This document shows positions 24,770-35,671 of a stretch of DNA of 64,000 nt, piece after piece. The notes under the pieces are model-generated. The model was not told the origin of the DNA. It saw only the letters and a list, made by a program, of their open reading frames with translations, and searched no databases. How positions within the stretch are numbered: the stretch's first letter is position 1; each line of letters begins with the position of its first letter. The stretch covers positions 439,001 to 503,000 of the forward strand of contig JAGUCH010000008.1 in the NCBI GenBank assembly GCA_019096065.1, written 5' to 3'. Source of the DNA: Paracyclopina nana. Lineage: Eukaryota; Arthropoda; Copepoda; Cyclopoida; Cyclopettidae. Made by a program: the position numbers and the translations under genes.

Positions 24770-25690
24770 AAAACTGAAAGATTTCATTGTTTGGGAATTT
24801 CGGGGGCTGCCAACTTTGTTCTACTCATGTTCTACTCGAATTATTTCCTTGTTCTACATAGTTCATAGCTGAATTGTACTCACTAAATTACATAACAATT
24901 GACTGTAATTTTAGTACAATCTGAGAAAAGAGGCTTTTTGACCATTTTTAAAAGCTTTATTTTGATCTACACCAAAAAATTCAATACTTTTTTTAAATTG
25001 TGTTAGAAGCTGATTTTTAAGACTTTTGAAAAATATCTAAATTCTTAGGGCCTGTTCACCTGCTTATTATGGCCGTTATTTTGGCAAAATATTAGAGAGA
25101 AATACTGAGAAACTGAGAATTTTATTTTTGGTGTAGGATGGCTTTTGGTACCAATAGAACGATTCCAAAGTCAAAATCTGAAAAATGATCTTACAAATAC
25201 CGGATATTTGCAAATATGAGCATAATATCGCGCGTTATTTTGCTAATAATAATGCAGGTGAACAGGGCCTTAATGTGTTGAACTTTAAAAAAAGGAATTT
25301 AACTAGTTCAAAAAGGCGGATTTTTTGTAGATGATAATCAGCTGTATATAGATCTTAATCACCCTATAATGGCTATTTATATGAGAGTGGTAGCAGGTGA
25401 ACGTTTATTTACCTGCAACAGCTGCAGCAGGAAACCATGTGACGGCATGCCGGTCAACTCAGCCAGATTTGAGCAGATGTGAGAAAATAACCATTTGTTG
25501 TTGTTGGCAGTGGGAAATGTGTGCACACTCCTATTTTTGTTGCAACCTTTTCTGCACTTGAAAAATCACAACAATGGCCTTGTTTTGATCCTCGGCGATC
25601 AAAACAACAACAACGCCTCGTGCGCGCGCGCGCATGCCCCGAATGTAAACAAACATCAGCTGTCGATGCTCGCGCGTTAATACATGCCCG
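24770..25690. other. Intergenic with CAGCTG sites and a GC run
   Basis: No gene recognised. CAGCTG occurs near 25341, 25421 and 25658, and a (GC)n run lies at about 25621-25633, followed by TGTAAACAAA, a forkhead-like word. AGGGCCTGTTCACCTGC (about 25048) and GCAGGTGAACAGGGCCT (about 25255) are exact inverse copies about 210 bp apart, perhaps ends of another small inverted element. Confidence 0.5.
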
Positions 25691-25699
25691 CTTGAAATA

Positions 25700-26410
25700 G
25701 ATAACAATAATTACAATAAGCCTGTCCAGAAAGTAGCCTTTTCAAGTTTAAGCTTCCTTAAGTACAAGAATTGCAAAATTAACCTGTTCGAAAGCAGGCC
25801 TGCTCGTTTATAAGCCTGCTTGAACATAAGCCCGAACAAATATTTTCCTGATTGAATTTAAGCCTGCTTGAGTTTAAGCCTACTTGAATTCAAGTTTAAT
25901 TTAATTTAAGCCTGCTCGAATTTAAGCCTGTTATAATTTAAGTCTGCTCTAATTTAAGATTGCTTGAATTTAAGCCTGCTTGAATTTAAGCCTACTTAAA
26001 TTCAATATTTAAGCTTGCTCGAATTTAAGCCTGTTATGATTTAAGTCCGCTCGAATTTAAGAATGCTTGAATTTAAGCCTGCTTGAATGTAAGCCTTTTT
26101 GATTGTAAGCCTGCTTGAATGTAAACCTGCTTGAATGTAAGCCTACTTAAATAACGTTTGATTTTAGCTTGCTTGAGTTAAAGCTTAAAAGCTTAAAAAT
26201 TTTAATTTAAGCCTGCTTGAATTTAAGCCTGCTTGAATTTAAGCCTGCTTGAATTTAAGCCTGCTTGAATTTAAGCCTGCTTGAATGTAAGCCTGCTGGA
26301 ATGTAAGTCTGCTTGAATGTAAGTCTGCTAGAATTTAAGTCTGCCTGCGATTAAGCCTCTTAGAACTTAAGTCTGCTCGAATTTAAGTTTTGATCTTTTT
26401 TACAAGCCTG
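25700..26410 (+). repeat. 16-bp tandem array, AATTTAAGCCTGCTTG
   Basis: About forty units of roughly 16 bp (consensus GAATTTAAGCCTGCTT), nearly uniform at about 26205-26285 and increasingly degenerate outward. It is noncoding: 16 bp is not a multiple of three and stops are frequent. Confidence 0.95.
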
Positions 26411-27035
26411 CTAAAAAGTGCAAACTCACTTATTCGAATCAGCTGAGCATGATAAAAAATAAAACAAAAATAGTCATTTTTGCTTATTTTAAGATGAAGC
26501 CGGCTTAAATTCGAGTACAAGCTGCATAATTGTTGTTTTTATTGGGAGGATTTTGCGTTTAATCCGTTTATCTGCGAAAATCAAGCTTGGTGCAAAATTA
26601 AAAGTAGCCACTTCCCAGCTGACATTGCGGTCAAGTGTTGGCTGCTGCTGCTGCTGCTGTCGCGCCGGTCAACTCAGCGCGACAGCTGACGACCTAATTT
26701 TCCAAGACTCTGAACCGTGAGAACTGAGGGCATCTGGAGTTCCCTGATTATTTTGACCATAAGCTTTTTGTTTGGGGTAACTTTACACCTACAGAATAAG
26801 TCGTATTTTTACATGCAATATGATTGGGAAAACTTGAAAAATGATAAATGAACAAGTGGGGAATTATGTATGGTTTTCGGAAGTACAAATCGCAATGAGA
26901 TTTCCAGAAGGGAAACGATAAAGATAGACAACAACAATTGCAAGAGAAAAGTGAGTTGTCATTTCCTTAGAAAAGCACACTGGGAAATCAATGAATGAAA
27001 TGCACACTTCATACATTGATGTTGATGATTCAATG
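26411..27035. other. Intergenic, nothing recognised
   Basis: Contains a CTG run near 26643-26659, followed by a CCGGTCAACTCAGCGCG word and CAGCTGAC (about 26689). No gene supported. Confidence 0.45.
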
Positions 27036-27560
27036 CTGAAAAATGTAATTGAACGCTCAAAAAAGAAATTCAATACTCAAAAATGTTAAAGCATGTAACT
27101 CAATGTTCAATAATGTAATTCAATGTTCAATAATGTAATTCAATGTTAAAAAATGTTATTCAATGTTCATAAATGTTAGTCTATGTTCAAATATTCAATT
27201 CAATGTTTAAAACGCATTTAAACAATTGTTTTTAATGTTTGAACAAATAACTGAGTGACAAAAATGTTATTCCGTACGCAAAGTTCATTTTTGTCAATGA
27301 AGGGTTAAAAATGTAACACATCTTAAATGTAATTCAACACTTATAAAAATATGTTATGCAGCGCACAAAGCGTAAAACAACGCAGAAAAATGTACTAAAA
27401 TGTTCAAAAATATAAAGCTTTGTTCAAAAATGTAAATTTATGATAAAAATGTAAAGCTATGTTCAAAAATGTAAAGCTATGTTCAAAAATGAAAAGCTAT
27501 GTCCAAAAATGTAAAGCCATGATCAAAAATGTAAAGCTATGTTCAAAAATGTTTTGCAAT
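27036..27560 (+). repeat. Degenerate GTTCAAAAATGTAAAGCTAT array
   Basis: Roughly twenty-five units of about 20 bp, variants of CAATGTTCAAAAATGTAATT or AAGCTATGTTCAAAAATGT. The right part (27410-27560) is more regular than the left. Noncoding. Confidence 0.85.
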
Positions 27561-28014
27561 GATCATCAATGTTCGACATGGAGCAAAATTGAATAGAATC
27601 TCACTTTTAAGGCCTATATTTACTCCACTGTGAGCCAAAGGAGATTTCACAAATTGATTTGCTTAGGAAAAGCTGAGGAAATGATTCTTTGATTCTTGAG
27701 GTTTTGGGTTGACAATCGATTATTATTTGCTCTGAGAACAAGCTGTGGATAAAAGGCAGGTGAAGACTGTGTAAAACAAAAACAAAGGCACCCCCCAAAA
27801 AAATAATGCTTTGAAGGTCACGTGACCACTTAGGCTTTGTCACATCATCATCATCCATTCAAAATGGGGATCTGCTGAGCAGCTGCCCATGTTTTAAAGC
27901 AAAGCTTAGATAATACTATTAGCAGCTGGAAATGAGATAAAAAAAAGGTCCACTTATGTCCTCAAAACTGTTTATCAGCCTTTCTTCAACCCATTTTATC
28001 GCTTCAGCTGCTGT
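27561..28014. other. Intergenic, nothing recognised
   Basis: No supported gene. CAGCTG near 27880, 27921 and 28003. An 83-codon frame at 27607-27858 (minus) lacks domain or splice support. Confidence 0.4.
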
Positions 28015-28460
28015 TACACATTTTGTTGCATTTTAGCGCACTTTTGCTCATCGCTTCTCATTTTAGAACATGACCGTACATTTCTAAGCATCAAAAACAT
28101 TTTCGGACATTTAAGGACATTATTAGGCATGAAATTGCAATTAACAGTCAACTTATAAAGCAAGTGCGAGTAGACAGGTACAGTTTTAGCCAATTTATCT
28201 AAGTTTAACATTATGCTGATACGCACATTTCCAAAAGATTTATGTGTATTTTTTGATATTTTAGAATACTTTGTTGATTTTTGAACATTAAATTCAATCA
28301 CATTTGAGCACATTTCATTACATTCAAAAGTATTTTTGAACATTTCATTCATACACATTTTTGAACGCTTTGCTTCATTCAAGGTACAGTTTGTTTCTTT
28401 CAGGAACATTTTTGAACATAGTTTAGCATTTTTGAGCATTTGTAAACATTTTTGCCTTTT
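28015..28460 (+). repeat. Degenerate ACATTTTTGAACATTT array
   Basis: Loosely repeated words of about 12-20 bp (CATTTTTGAACAT, TTTAGCACATTTTT, GGACATTTAAGG). They keep a 141-codon minus frame open by composition bias; its Cys/Asn/Lys-rich translation is not protein-like, so no gene is called. Confidence 0.6.
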
Positions 28461-28989
28461 TCATGACATCACTTTACACCTTCGCACAATTGACTTTAAT
28501 ACATTTTATGGGTAATTTGGCTTCAATGAAACAGCATATTTTTCCTTTCATCCTTGTCATAGGATTTCCCGCCATTTTTGCTGATCCAATAATTTTCAGG
28601 ACATGTGCTCAACGAGGAACAGCCTTCATTTTTTCATTACATGTGATGACATTCTTTGGGTGCAAAAAATGAAGTGGTAGACTGATATTATTGCAAAATA
28701 TGGACCTTCCTTTCCCTAGCTGATAATTTTAGACATGTTTATTAGATGGCTTTGCCCATTTACTACATGCCAATTATATTCGAGTAGCACAATGATAAGG
28801 GAATGATTTATGAACTGTGAAGGATATATCATGTTACAATTATTGCCCCTTTCTTCCATGTAAATGTGCCACTCAATCAAGAAAATTATGTTTTTTGTTA
28901 GCTGCTGAAATTCACAGCAATTCGATTTTGATAGAATTGTGCCATCATTTTTCAAATTAAAATATGGAACAGCGGATTCTGTGCATAGT
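28461..28989. other. Intergenic, nothing recognised
   Basis: AT-rich; short frames only and no recognised motif. Confidence 0.4.
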
Positions 28990-29690
28990 ATAATAAATCT
29001 TCCTTAATGGACCAAAATGGTCCACAATGGTCCAAAATGGACAGTACAAAAATGGACCTAAGTGGTCCAAAATGGACCTAAGTGGTCCAAAATGGACCTA
29101 AGTGGTCCAAAATGGACCTAAGTGGTCATAAATGTACAGAACAAAAATGGACCTAAGTGGTCCAAAATGGACCTAAGTGGTCCAAAATGGACCTAAGTGG
29201 TCCAAAATGGACCAAAATGATCAATACTCACCAAAATGGACCAAAATGGACCCAATTGGAAGTTAATGTTCCTTAAAATCGCCAAATTGACAAAATGGAC
29301 CTATAGTAGACCAGATGAAACTAAATGTTCCAAAATGGGCTTAAAAGGTCCAAAATGGAATTATATGGTCCAAAATGAGCCATAATATTTCACAATGCAA
29401 TGGAGCAAAATGAACAATTGGACTTAAATGGCCTTAAATGGAACTAAATAGTCAAAAATGGAACTTAATGGTCCAAAATGGACCTACATGGTCCAAAATG
29501 GACCTACATGGTCCAAATGGACCTAAATGGACCAACATAGACCTAATGGACAGAAATGAACCATAATTGTCCCAAATGGATCGAAATGAACCATAATTGA
29601 CCAAAATAGAACTAAATGGACCAAAATATGGACCAGTAATGACCAAAATGAACCAATGTCCAGAAATAATGACAAATGTGCCAAACTGAT
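28990..29690 (+). repeat. TGGACC tandem array, block 1
   Basis: Units of about 18-20 bp, AAATGGACCTAAGTGGTCC, nearly perfect at about 29045-29205 and degenerate after that. GGTCC...GGACC makes each unit partly self-complementary, so single strands could fold. The same words reappear at 30300-30760. Confidence 0.95.
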
Positions 29691-30299
29691 GCACCTTTCG
29701 ATCAAAGCTAACTTAAAATGCAAAAACGGAACCAAAATGCAGAAAAATGAGCTAAAACGTACACAACTTTTAATGTACATTTAAATGTGAGATGTGACAG
29801 TGTTTTACTTGTTAGTGAGTTGATAGCCAAAAAATGTAGCTGAAAAATTAAAAAAAAGTCTACTGAAGCAGTTTCTGATAAGCAATTTCCTTTTTCTGTG
29901 AAGAGCAATTCCGGCTTCTTTTTCGTGAAATGTAATCACTTCTTTCTTGGAAAACAGCCTACAATCTTGAATAGGTCTCAAGGGAGCAAATCTGGAGCTT
30001 GTTTTAAAAACGGGAAAAAGGACGCCTACACTAAAACCAGAACATTGAATATCATTCTAACATTTCTTTTTTGGACGCTTTTGGGCAACCAAGGATTTTT
30101 CGGGAAACTTTTCAATATTTTGATTATCAGAAGTAAATTATGGGTATTTAGCAGATTAACGGACACTGGATGCTTAATAATGCTAGTAGACATTTTTCAC
30201 TTTTAAGCATAATTTGAGCACACATGAATTCAGTGCATCATAACGTCAATTTTGCACACTTTAGCACAAAATTGCATTTTTTGGCATTAGTCCACATCA
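29691..30299. other. Spacer between TGGACC arrays
   Basis: No gene supported. A 102-codon plus frame at 29898-30206 has no domain, good start context or splice evidence. Confidence 0.4.
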
Positions 30300-30890
30300 T
30301 TGCCCATTTATGATCAAAATGGATAAAAATGTACGAAAATTAACCTTAAAATGGACCAAAATTGGACCAAAAAGGCCTAAATGGACCTAAATGCCGTAAA
30401 ATCAGCCATTTCGACCACTTTCTGTTGTCACCAATGAAAAATTAAGAAATGCTTGAGAAGTGGATATCTAGGCCGGAGCTGTCAAGTATCCGGCTGCTTT
30501 TTTGGGGCTGAATGGACCAAAATGAACAAAAAATGGACAGAAATGGACCGAAATTGACAAAAATGGACAAAAATGGACCGAAATGGTCAAAAATGGACAA
30601 AAATGGACCGAAATGGTCAAAAATGGACAAAATGGACAAAAATGGACAAAAATGGACAAAAATGGACAGTAATGGACAAAACTGGACAAAAATGGACCAA
30701 TATGGACAAAAATGGACAAAATTAGACCAAATATGGACCAAAAAGGCCTAAATTTGTCCTAAATGGCATAAAATCAGCCATTTCGACCACTTTCTGTTGT
30801 CACCAATGAAAAATTAAGAAATACTTGAAAAGTGGATATCTAGGCGCTGTCAAATGTCCGGCTGCTTTTTTGGGGCTGAAGGCTATCATT
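30300..30890 (+). repeat. TGGAC array block 2 inside a roughly 370-bp duplication
   Basis: AAAATGGACAAAAATGGACC-type units fill about 30515-30735. About 110-bp flanks are duplicated: the segment starting AAATCAGCCATTTCGACCAC occurs at about 30400 and again at 30770, each ending CTGCTTTTTTGGGGCTGAA. The array is therefore part of a larger tandem unit of about 370 bp with about two copies. Confidence 0.9.
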
Positions 30891-32013
30891 CAACACTTGA
30901 AGGCTGTGAAGAATGGCATTTTGGGTGAGCTCGACACGTGTGTGTGTGTGTGCAAAAGATGAAAGTTGATCCTTTATAGAAAAAAGAAGCTCTCCTAAAA
31001 AAAGGAGGAGGGAAAATGTGGTGAATTTGCATATTTCCCTATATGTGGACTGATTTGACACGCATTTCGTCATCAATTTCTGATAGCTGAATGGAAGCGT
31101 TGATTATGTTGGAAAAGAAGATTCCAAAATCAGCATCAATTTCAGGAATGCAAACATCCTCCTCCATTTTGACGAGAAAACACGTGTAAATTCAGCAATG
31201 CACGCATTTTTGCGCTGTAGTGGGCGCTTTTCAATCCCTACCCTTCTTTTTTTAGCTAAAGTAAATATTCCCGATTTGGCGACATTTTCCAGCATTTTTT
31301 GGCCACTTTGAAACTGCCAATTAATTTGTTATACTTGCAGAAATCCACTTTTTAAAAAAAAATCGTTTTCTTTAGATTGGATTTTTTGGGACATTTTTTA
31401 ATAGCTATTTTTTTTTTATTCTTTGAGTATGCTTTTAAAGATGACAAATAATTCAAAAGCATTATTACATTTGCAGAAAAATAAACTTTTTCAAAATGAA
31501 TCCATTAGGATTTTTCTATTATTTTCTTAATAAATTGGGAATTTTTACCATTTTTGAATTGGGCAGAAATTGTTGTCACTTTCTTCATGCTGAAAATACG
31601 CGCGGCCATTTGACGGAACAATTATATTTGCGTGGGAAACACTTACAACAGCAAGACAATAATACAAGAAAAGGGGTCCAAAATGGGGGCGTGGCAGTTT
31701 GGTATTTTTCGGCCGTAAAATGAATTAGTGGGTCGTTACATCACCAATATAGCACACACATATAGGAAATTGCGAAAGCAATCAACTCTCCATTATTGTC
31801 AACTGATTTGAGTCACATTGGAAAAATCGTAAAATATATTATATAGAGCTCGACCGTCATTCCCGCTCCGGCTCGAATGACCCAAGGCGCAACATCAGTG
31901 GATGTCTAAATTTGGATTTTTTTCAGTTCGTTTGATATCGTTTTTTGCCAATTGTATGACAGATAGCGTAACCATGACAGATGTGGAACGTGCCCCAATA
32001 TTCCATTTTTTTC
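30891..32013. other. Intergenic, nothing recognised
   Basis: Contains a GT run near 30937-30951 and AT-rich DNA. No gene supported. Confidence 0.45.
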
Positions 32014-32176
32014 GGTGCACAGTGGATTATTCGGACGCGCATACTTCAAAAAAAATTCACTTTTGACGTCACTTGCTTATTTAAAAAATGTCCTTTTTCG
32101 CATAACTGATAAAATAGGAGAAATTGAAAAATTGACAGAATTTTAATATGCGCGTCGGAATAATCCACTGTGCACC
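32014..32176. mobile_element. 163-bp MITE with GGTGCACAGTGG ends
   Basis: The left end GGTGCACAGTGGATTATTC followed by GGACGCGCAT is the inverse of the right end, ATGCGCGTC followed by GGAATAATCCACTGTGCACC. Arms are about 29 bp and nearly perfect. This is the cleanest copy of the bipartite CACAGTGG/GACGCGCAT family in the window and defines its ends. No target duplication is clear. Confidence 0.75.
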
Positions 32177-33345
32177 ACGCGCAGTAAGCGCGCAGTAATT
32201 TTTTGCCACTTCACAACTCTTTTGAAAGAGCTGCTGTAGCAATTTTTCAAGCACTTTTGACAACTGAGAAATGGAGGGCACAATTAGGAAATCTTCCATT
32301 TTATTTATTTTTAGGTGTAGAGGGTGAGTAAAAAAGGGCTGAAATTGGTCATTTGAGCAGGAGCAGCACAGTTGGCAACTGTTGAGGAAGTTGAGACACA
32401 CCTGCCCCTTTTTCCCACAGTGTTGTCTGCTATCTGTTGACATTTTGACTCTCATTAAAGTTTCACTTAGTCCAATTGCGCCCATTCAAAGCGTAAGCAG
32501 AAATAGTGCCAATTTCATATATTTTAAAAAATAATTTTTACTGCATTATCTAACTAATAAAAATTTAGGAATGATTGAAGTTTGGCTAAATTAGCACATT
32601 TTTACATTTTTACCCTCTTAAATGAAAATATGGGTTTTTGACTTTTTTTTAAAAAAAGTTAAAAAAATGTTGAGAATTTGATTTTGTCATGTAATGATTA
32701 TTAAAAAACTTCCTGAAGTGGATTTTGTCTTTGTTATGATTAAAAACTTTTAGAATTTGATGATTGAAAATCAATTTAAGTTTTTAATTTTAATTATTTT
32801 TTTGCCCAGATTCTAATAATCAATATATTTTAGTTTATTACATTTTGTTTAATGGTTAAAAACTATGCTAAGAATATTAAATGAATCATATGATGATTGA
32901 AAATCAACTGTTAAGTTTTTAGTTATAATTAGTTTTTGTGTTCAAAAATCAAAAGTTTGACAATATAATTGTGATTCAGCCCATATTAAGTTAATTTTGC
33001 ATACTCTAGTATTGATTAATCAATGTAAAAGCCTAATTTTAGTTGGCTCTTCTTCATAAATTGGAAGTATGATTGGAAAACAAATTAATGCCAAAAAGTG
33101 ACATTTACCTAATATGTTTGATAAAAGGCAATTTACAAAGGTATAAAGTTAACTTATACGAGTTTCCCCCGCAAAACGCAACTATAACTTTTCGACTCAC
33201 GCAACCTCAAATCACTCTTTAGCAGCTCAGGCGCCAGCGAGTCTAGACTGGTTCTAACGGTTTTCTGCAGTGGCGCCAGGACGGCGGAGTTTCAAAACAA
33301 ACGCGAGAAACTGACTTTCAATGCTGTTTTTACTAGCTTAAAGCT
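32177..33345. other. Intergenic, 3' flank of the zinc-finger gene
   Basis: AT-rich. At about 33236-33290 lies a GC-richer module: GAGTCTAGACTGG, TAACGGTTTTC and TGGCGCCAGGACGG. It shares words with modules at 17.64 and 37.27 kb. No gene supported. Confidence 0.5.
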
Positions 33346-35671
33346 TCAAACTTTGACATTTAAATACATACTGTCCAGCTCATACATGATTAAGCGCCTT
33401 TTCTTCAGTGGGACATATTCAACATCAGATTCCTTTGAGGATTCTGAGCAGTTGGACTCTAAATCACTTGGCGCCAGATCGCACTTTTTCTCAGCTGATT
33501 CTTCCCATGGCCTAACCAGTCTCAGCTTGGACATTTTGGGCTTCCCCTCCAGAATGGGATCCAGTGGAGGCAAAATTGGCACCAACTGAGGCAAGGCTGA
33601 ATTATTACGGCTGGTTGGTGGGTGAAAAGCTGACTGTGGACTTCTAAATGGAACTACTTGCTTTTCATCATCATGGCCTCTGGCAACCGGCCTTGATTCA
33701 AGGTTGATTGGCCTCGAAATCATGGTGGGAATGGGCACAATTGGAGCTCTGTGAACTTTGTGAGGTTGGTATTCGGAGCTGGCGCCCGAAGGCCCGCCCC
33801 CCACACAACCATCAGCCCCATGGCCCACCTTGTTTTCAAAGGGCTCGAGAATTGTGTCTGGACCGAGGAAAATGGGCTCCCTTTGGACGGCAACAGACTT
33901 TTCATGGGCCAACTTGGGTCTGAACTCCTCCTGGATCCTTTTCAACGATATGGTTGGAGCTGCGCACTTTTTGAGCGACAAATGCGGCCGAAGAATCAGT
34001 TGGTCTTGGAAGGGAGCTGAGCTGTAGGAGTAGACCATTTTGGGCGGAATGGTCCATCTCTTGTACTGCCTCTTCTTCTCTTCCGGAATCCGGATTCGAA
34101 TGAGCTGGTACGCTATTTCCACAGGCTTGTTAGGAGGCTGAGGCTCGACAATGGTAGTGTTGTGCTCAATTTTGGCTCGCTCAAGCTGCCTTTGTCTGAC
34201 AAACTCTTCATATGGCTCCTTGAGCAGGGCACTGATATGGCTTGGAGGTTGAGGCTTGACATGGGCGACTCTGTTACTGACTTTGTTGTTGCTGACGACA
34301 TTTGACGAATGCACCTTGAGATGCTTCTGGAGATGCACTTGATACTCTTCCGGACCCCAAATGGCCACCTTGCAAATGGGGCAGATCACAAGATTGAAGC
34401 AAACTGGTGAAGAAGAAGAAGATGATCCTGTTTTCTGTTTGTTGTTCATGTCAGCTTTGAGGAAATACTGAGAAGCTTTTGCCCCTCGAAGGAGCTCATC
34501 ATAGATGTACTTTGCCCCCGAAGACTTGAATTGTACTTTATGAGGAGATGAAGTTGAGCAAGTTTTCTGCTTGTCACTGCTTGGGGGACTGTCCAAGTTG
34601 ATGATCTCAATGTCTTGCTCAACTTTGACCTTCTCAAGTGGCTTTTCCTCTTGGCCCACTGGTTTCATGCTGAGGCTTGTCAATCCTCCAGGCTTCAAAC
34701 CTGTGTAGGAAAATGATGGCTTCTCAGGCAATGCTTGAATTGGAATGTGCTTTGTTTTGATGTTGTCATCTTGTGCTCCAACAGAAGGCTCAGTTCCACT
34801 TCCTTTGTCTGGAAGAAGTATCGAGGATTTGATGCCTGCAAGTACAAAGTTTGTCGATGATGAAAACATAAAAAAAAGAAATAGGACAGAGACAACATCT
34901 GTGTTATTGTTTAGAGCATCTCAGTCAAAGTAGAGTGCAAGTGCATTATTTTTTTATTAAAAAACAATTACCTTTTTCCTCCAGATGATTGAGAGCTGAT
35001 CCACCTGGATGATTTGCAGCTGAGTCAACTTGTTGAGCACATGAGCCCATTCCGGATTCAAGATCAGAGCTCATGCTCAGAGAATCTGACAGTGCCAATT
35101 CCAATTCACTACTGGTGCTCTTCTCTGATGTCGACTCTGGTTTGTCAATGATGATGAGAGGTGGAGAAGATGAGGAGCTCTCTGCTCTTCGCGACTCATG
35201 GTCTTCAAAAGGCTCAGAGTTGGCCTTGCTCATCAGTTGAGCCAATTTTTTGGCATGCTTGATTCGCAGATGAAATTTCAGAGCTCCTTTGGTCTTGAAT
35301 GTGTCAGGCACTGCCTTGATGGGACACAATGAGCAGTAGTTTCTGGCTTCGATGAATTTGCTGAGCACTTCATTGGATATGGCACATGGTTTGCTTAAGG
35401 CACCAGCATCAGCTGATGACAATGACAAGTGTTGTCGCTTTTGTTCAGTTACGTCAGATCTGATTTCTAATTCAGGTTCCTCAGTTTTGGCCAGGTTTTC
35501 AGCTGAACTTGATGCACTGGTTGGTGTTGCCTGCTGAGCAGCATCATTTTCCGAAAAATTGTTGATTTTTTCATGCTTTAGAGGGGAGCCCGCTCCCATC
35601 TGCTGTTGGCGTGGACAACTCTGCGCGGTTGGCTGTAAACATTGGTAAATTAAGGCAAAACCATCGGCCAT
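33346..35671 (-). CDS. C2H2 zinc-finger protein with SUMO-interaction-like motifs
   Basis: Function unknown; probably nuclear. Two exons (34972-35671 and 33346-34835) joined at LEEK|GIKSS give 2190 nt, 729 aa. The start ATG is preceded by an in-frame TGA two codons upstream. Finger 1: C113-x2-C116, H134-x4-H139. Finger 2: C385-x2-C388, H401-x3-H405. The fingers are far apart and atypical, unlike tandem Kruppel arrays, so specific DNA binding is not assured. SUMO-interaction-like motifs are LIIID (about 172-176) and IEIINLDS (about 309-316), next to Ser/Glu-rich stretches. The C-terminus has LKKRR, a likely nuclear signal. Pro-rich segments in the second half could bind partners. I do not recognise a named orthologue. 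The donor (AAAAG|gtaatt) and acceptor (cttgcag|GCATC) are good. Confidence 0.85.

Noticed and set aside
28014..28439. 141-codon minus frame
   Set aside because: Composition-driven reading of a degenerate ACATTTTTGAACATTT array; no domain or splice context.
30442..30751. Phe/Ser/Ile-rich and Lys/Asn/Trp-rich open frames
   Set aside because: Translations of the TGGAC array, not protein-like.
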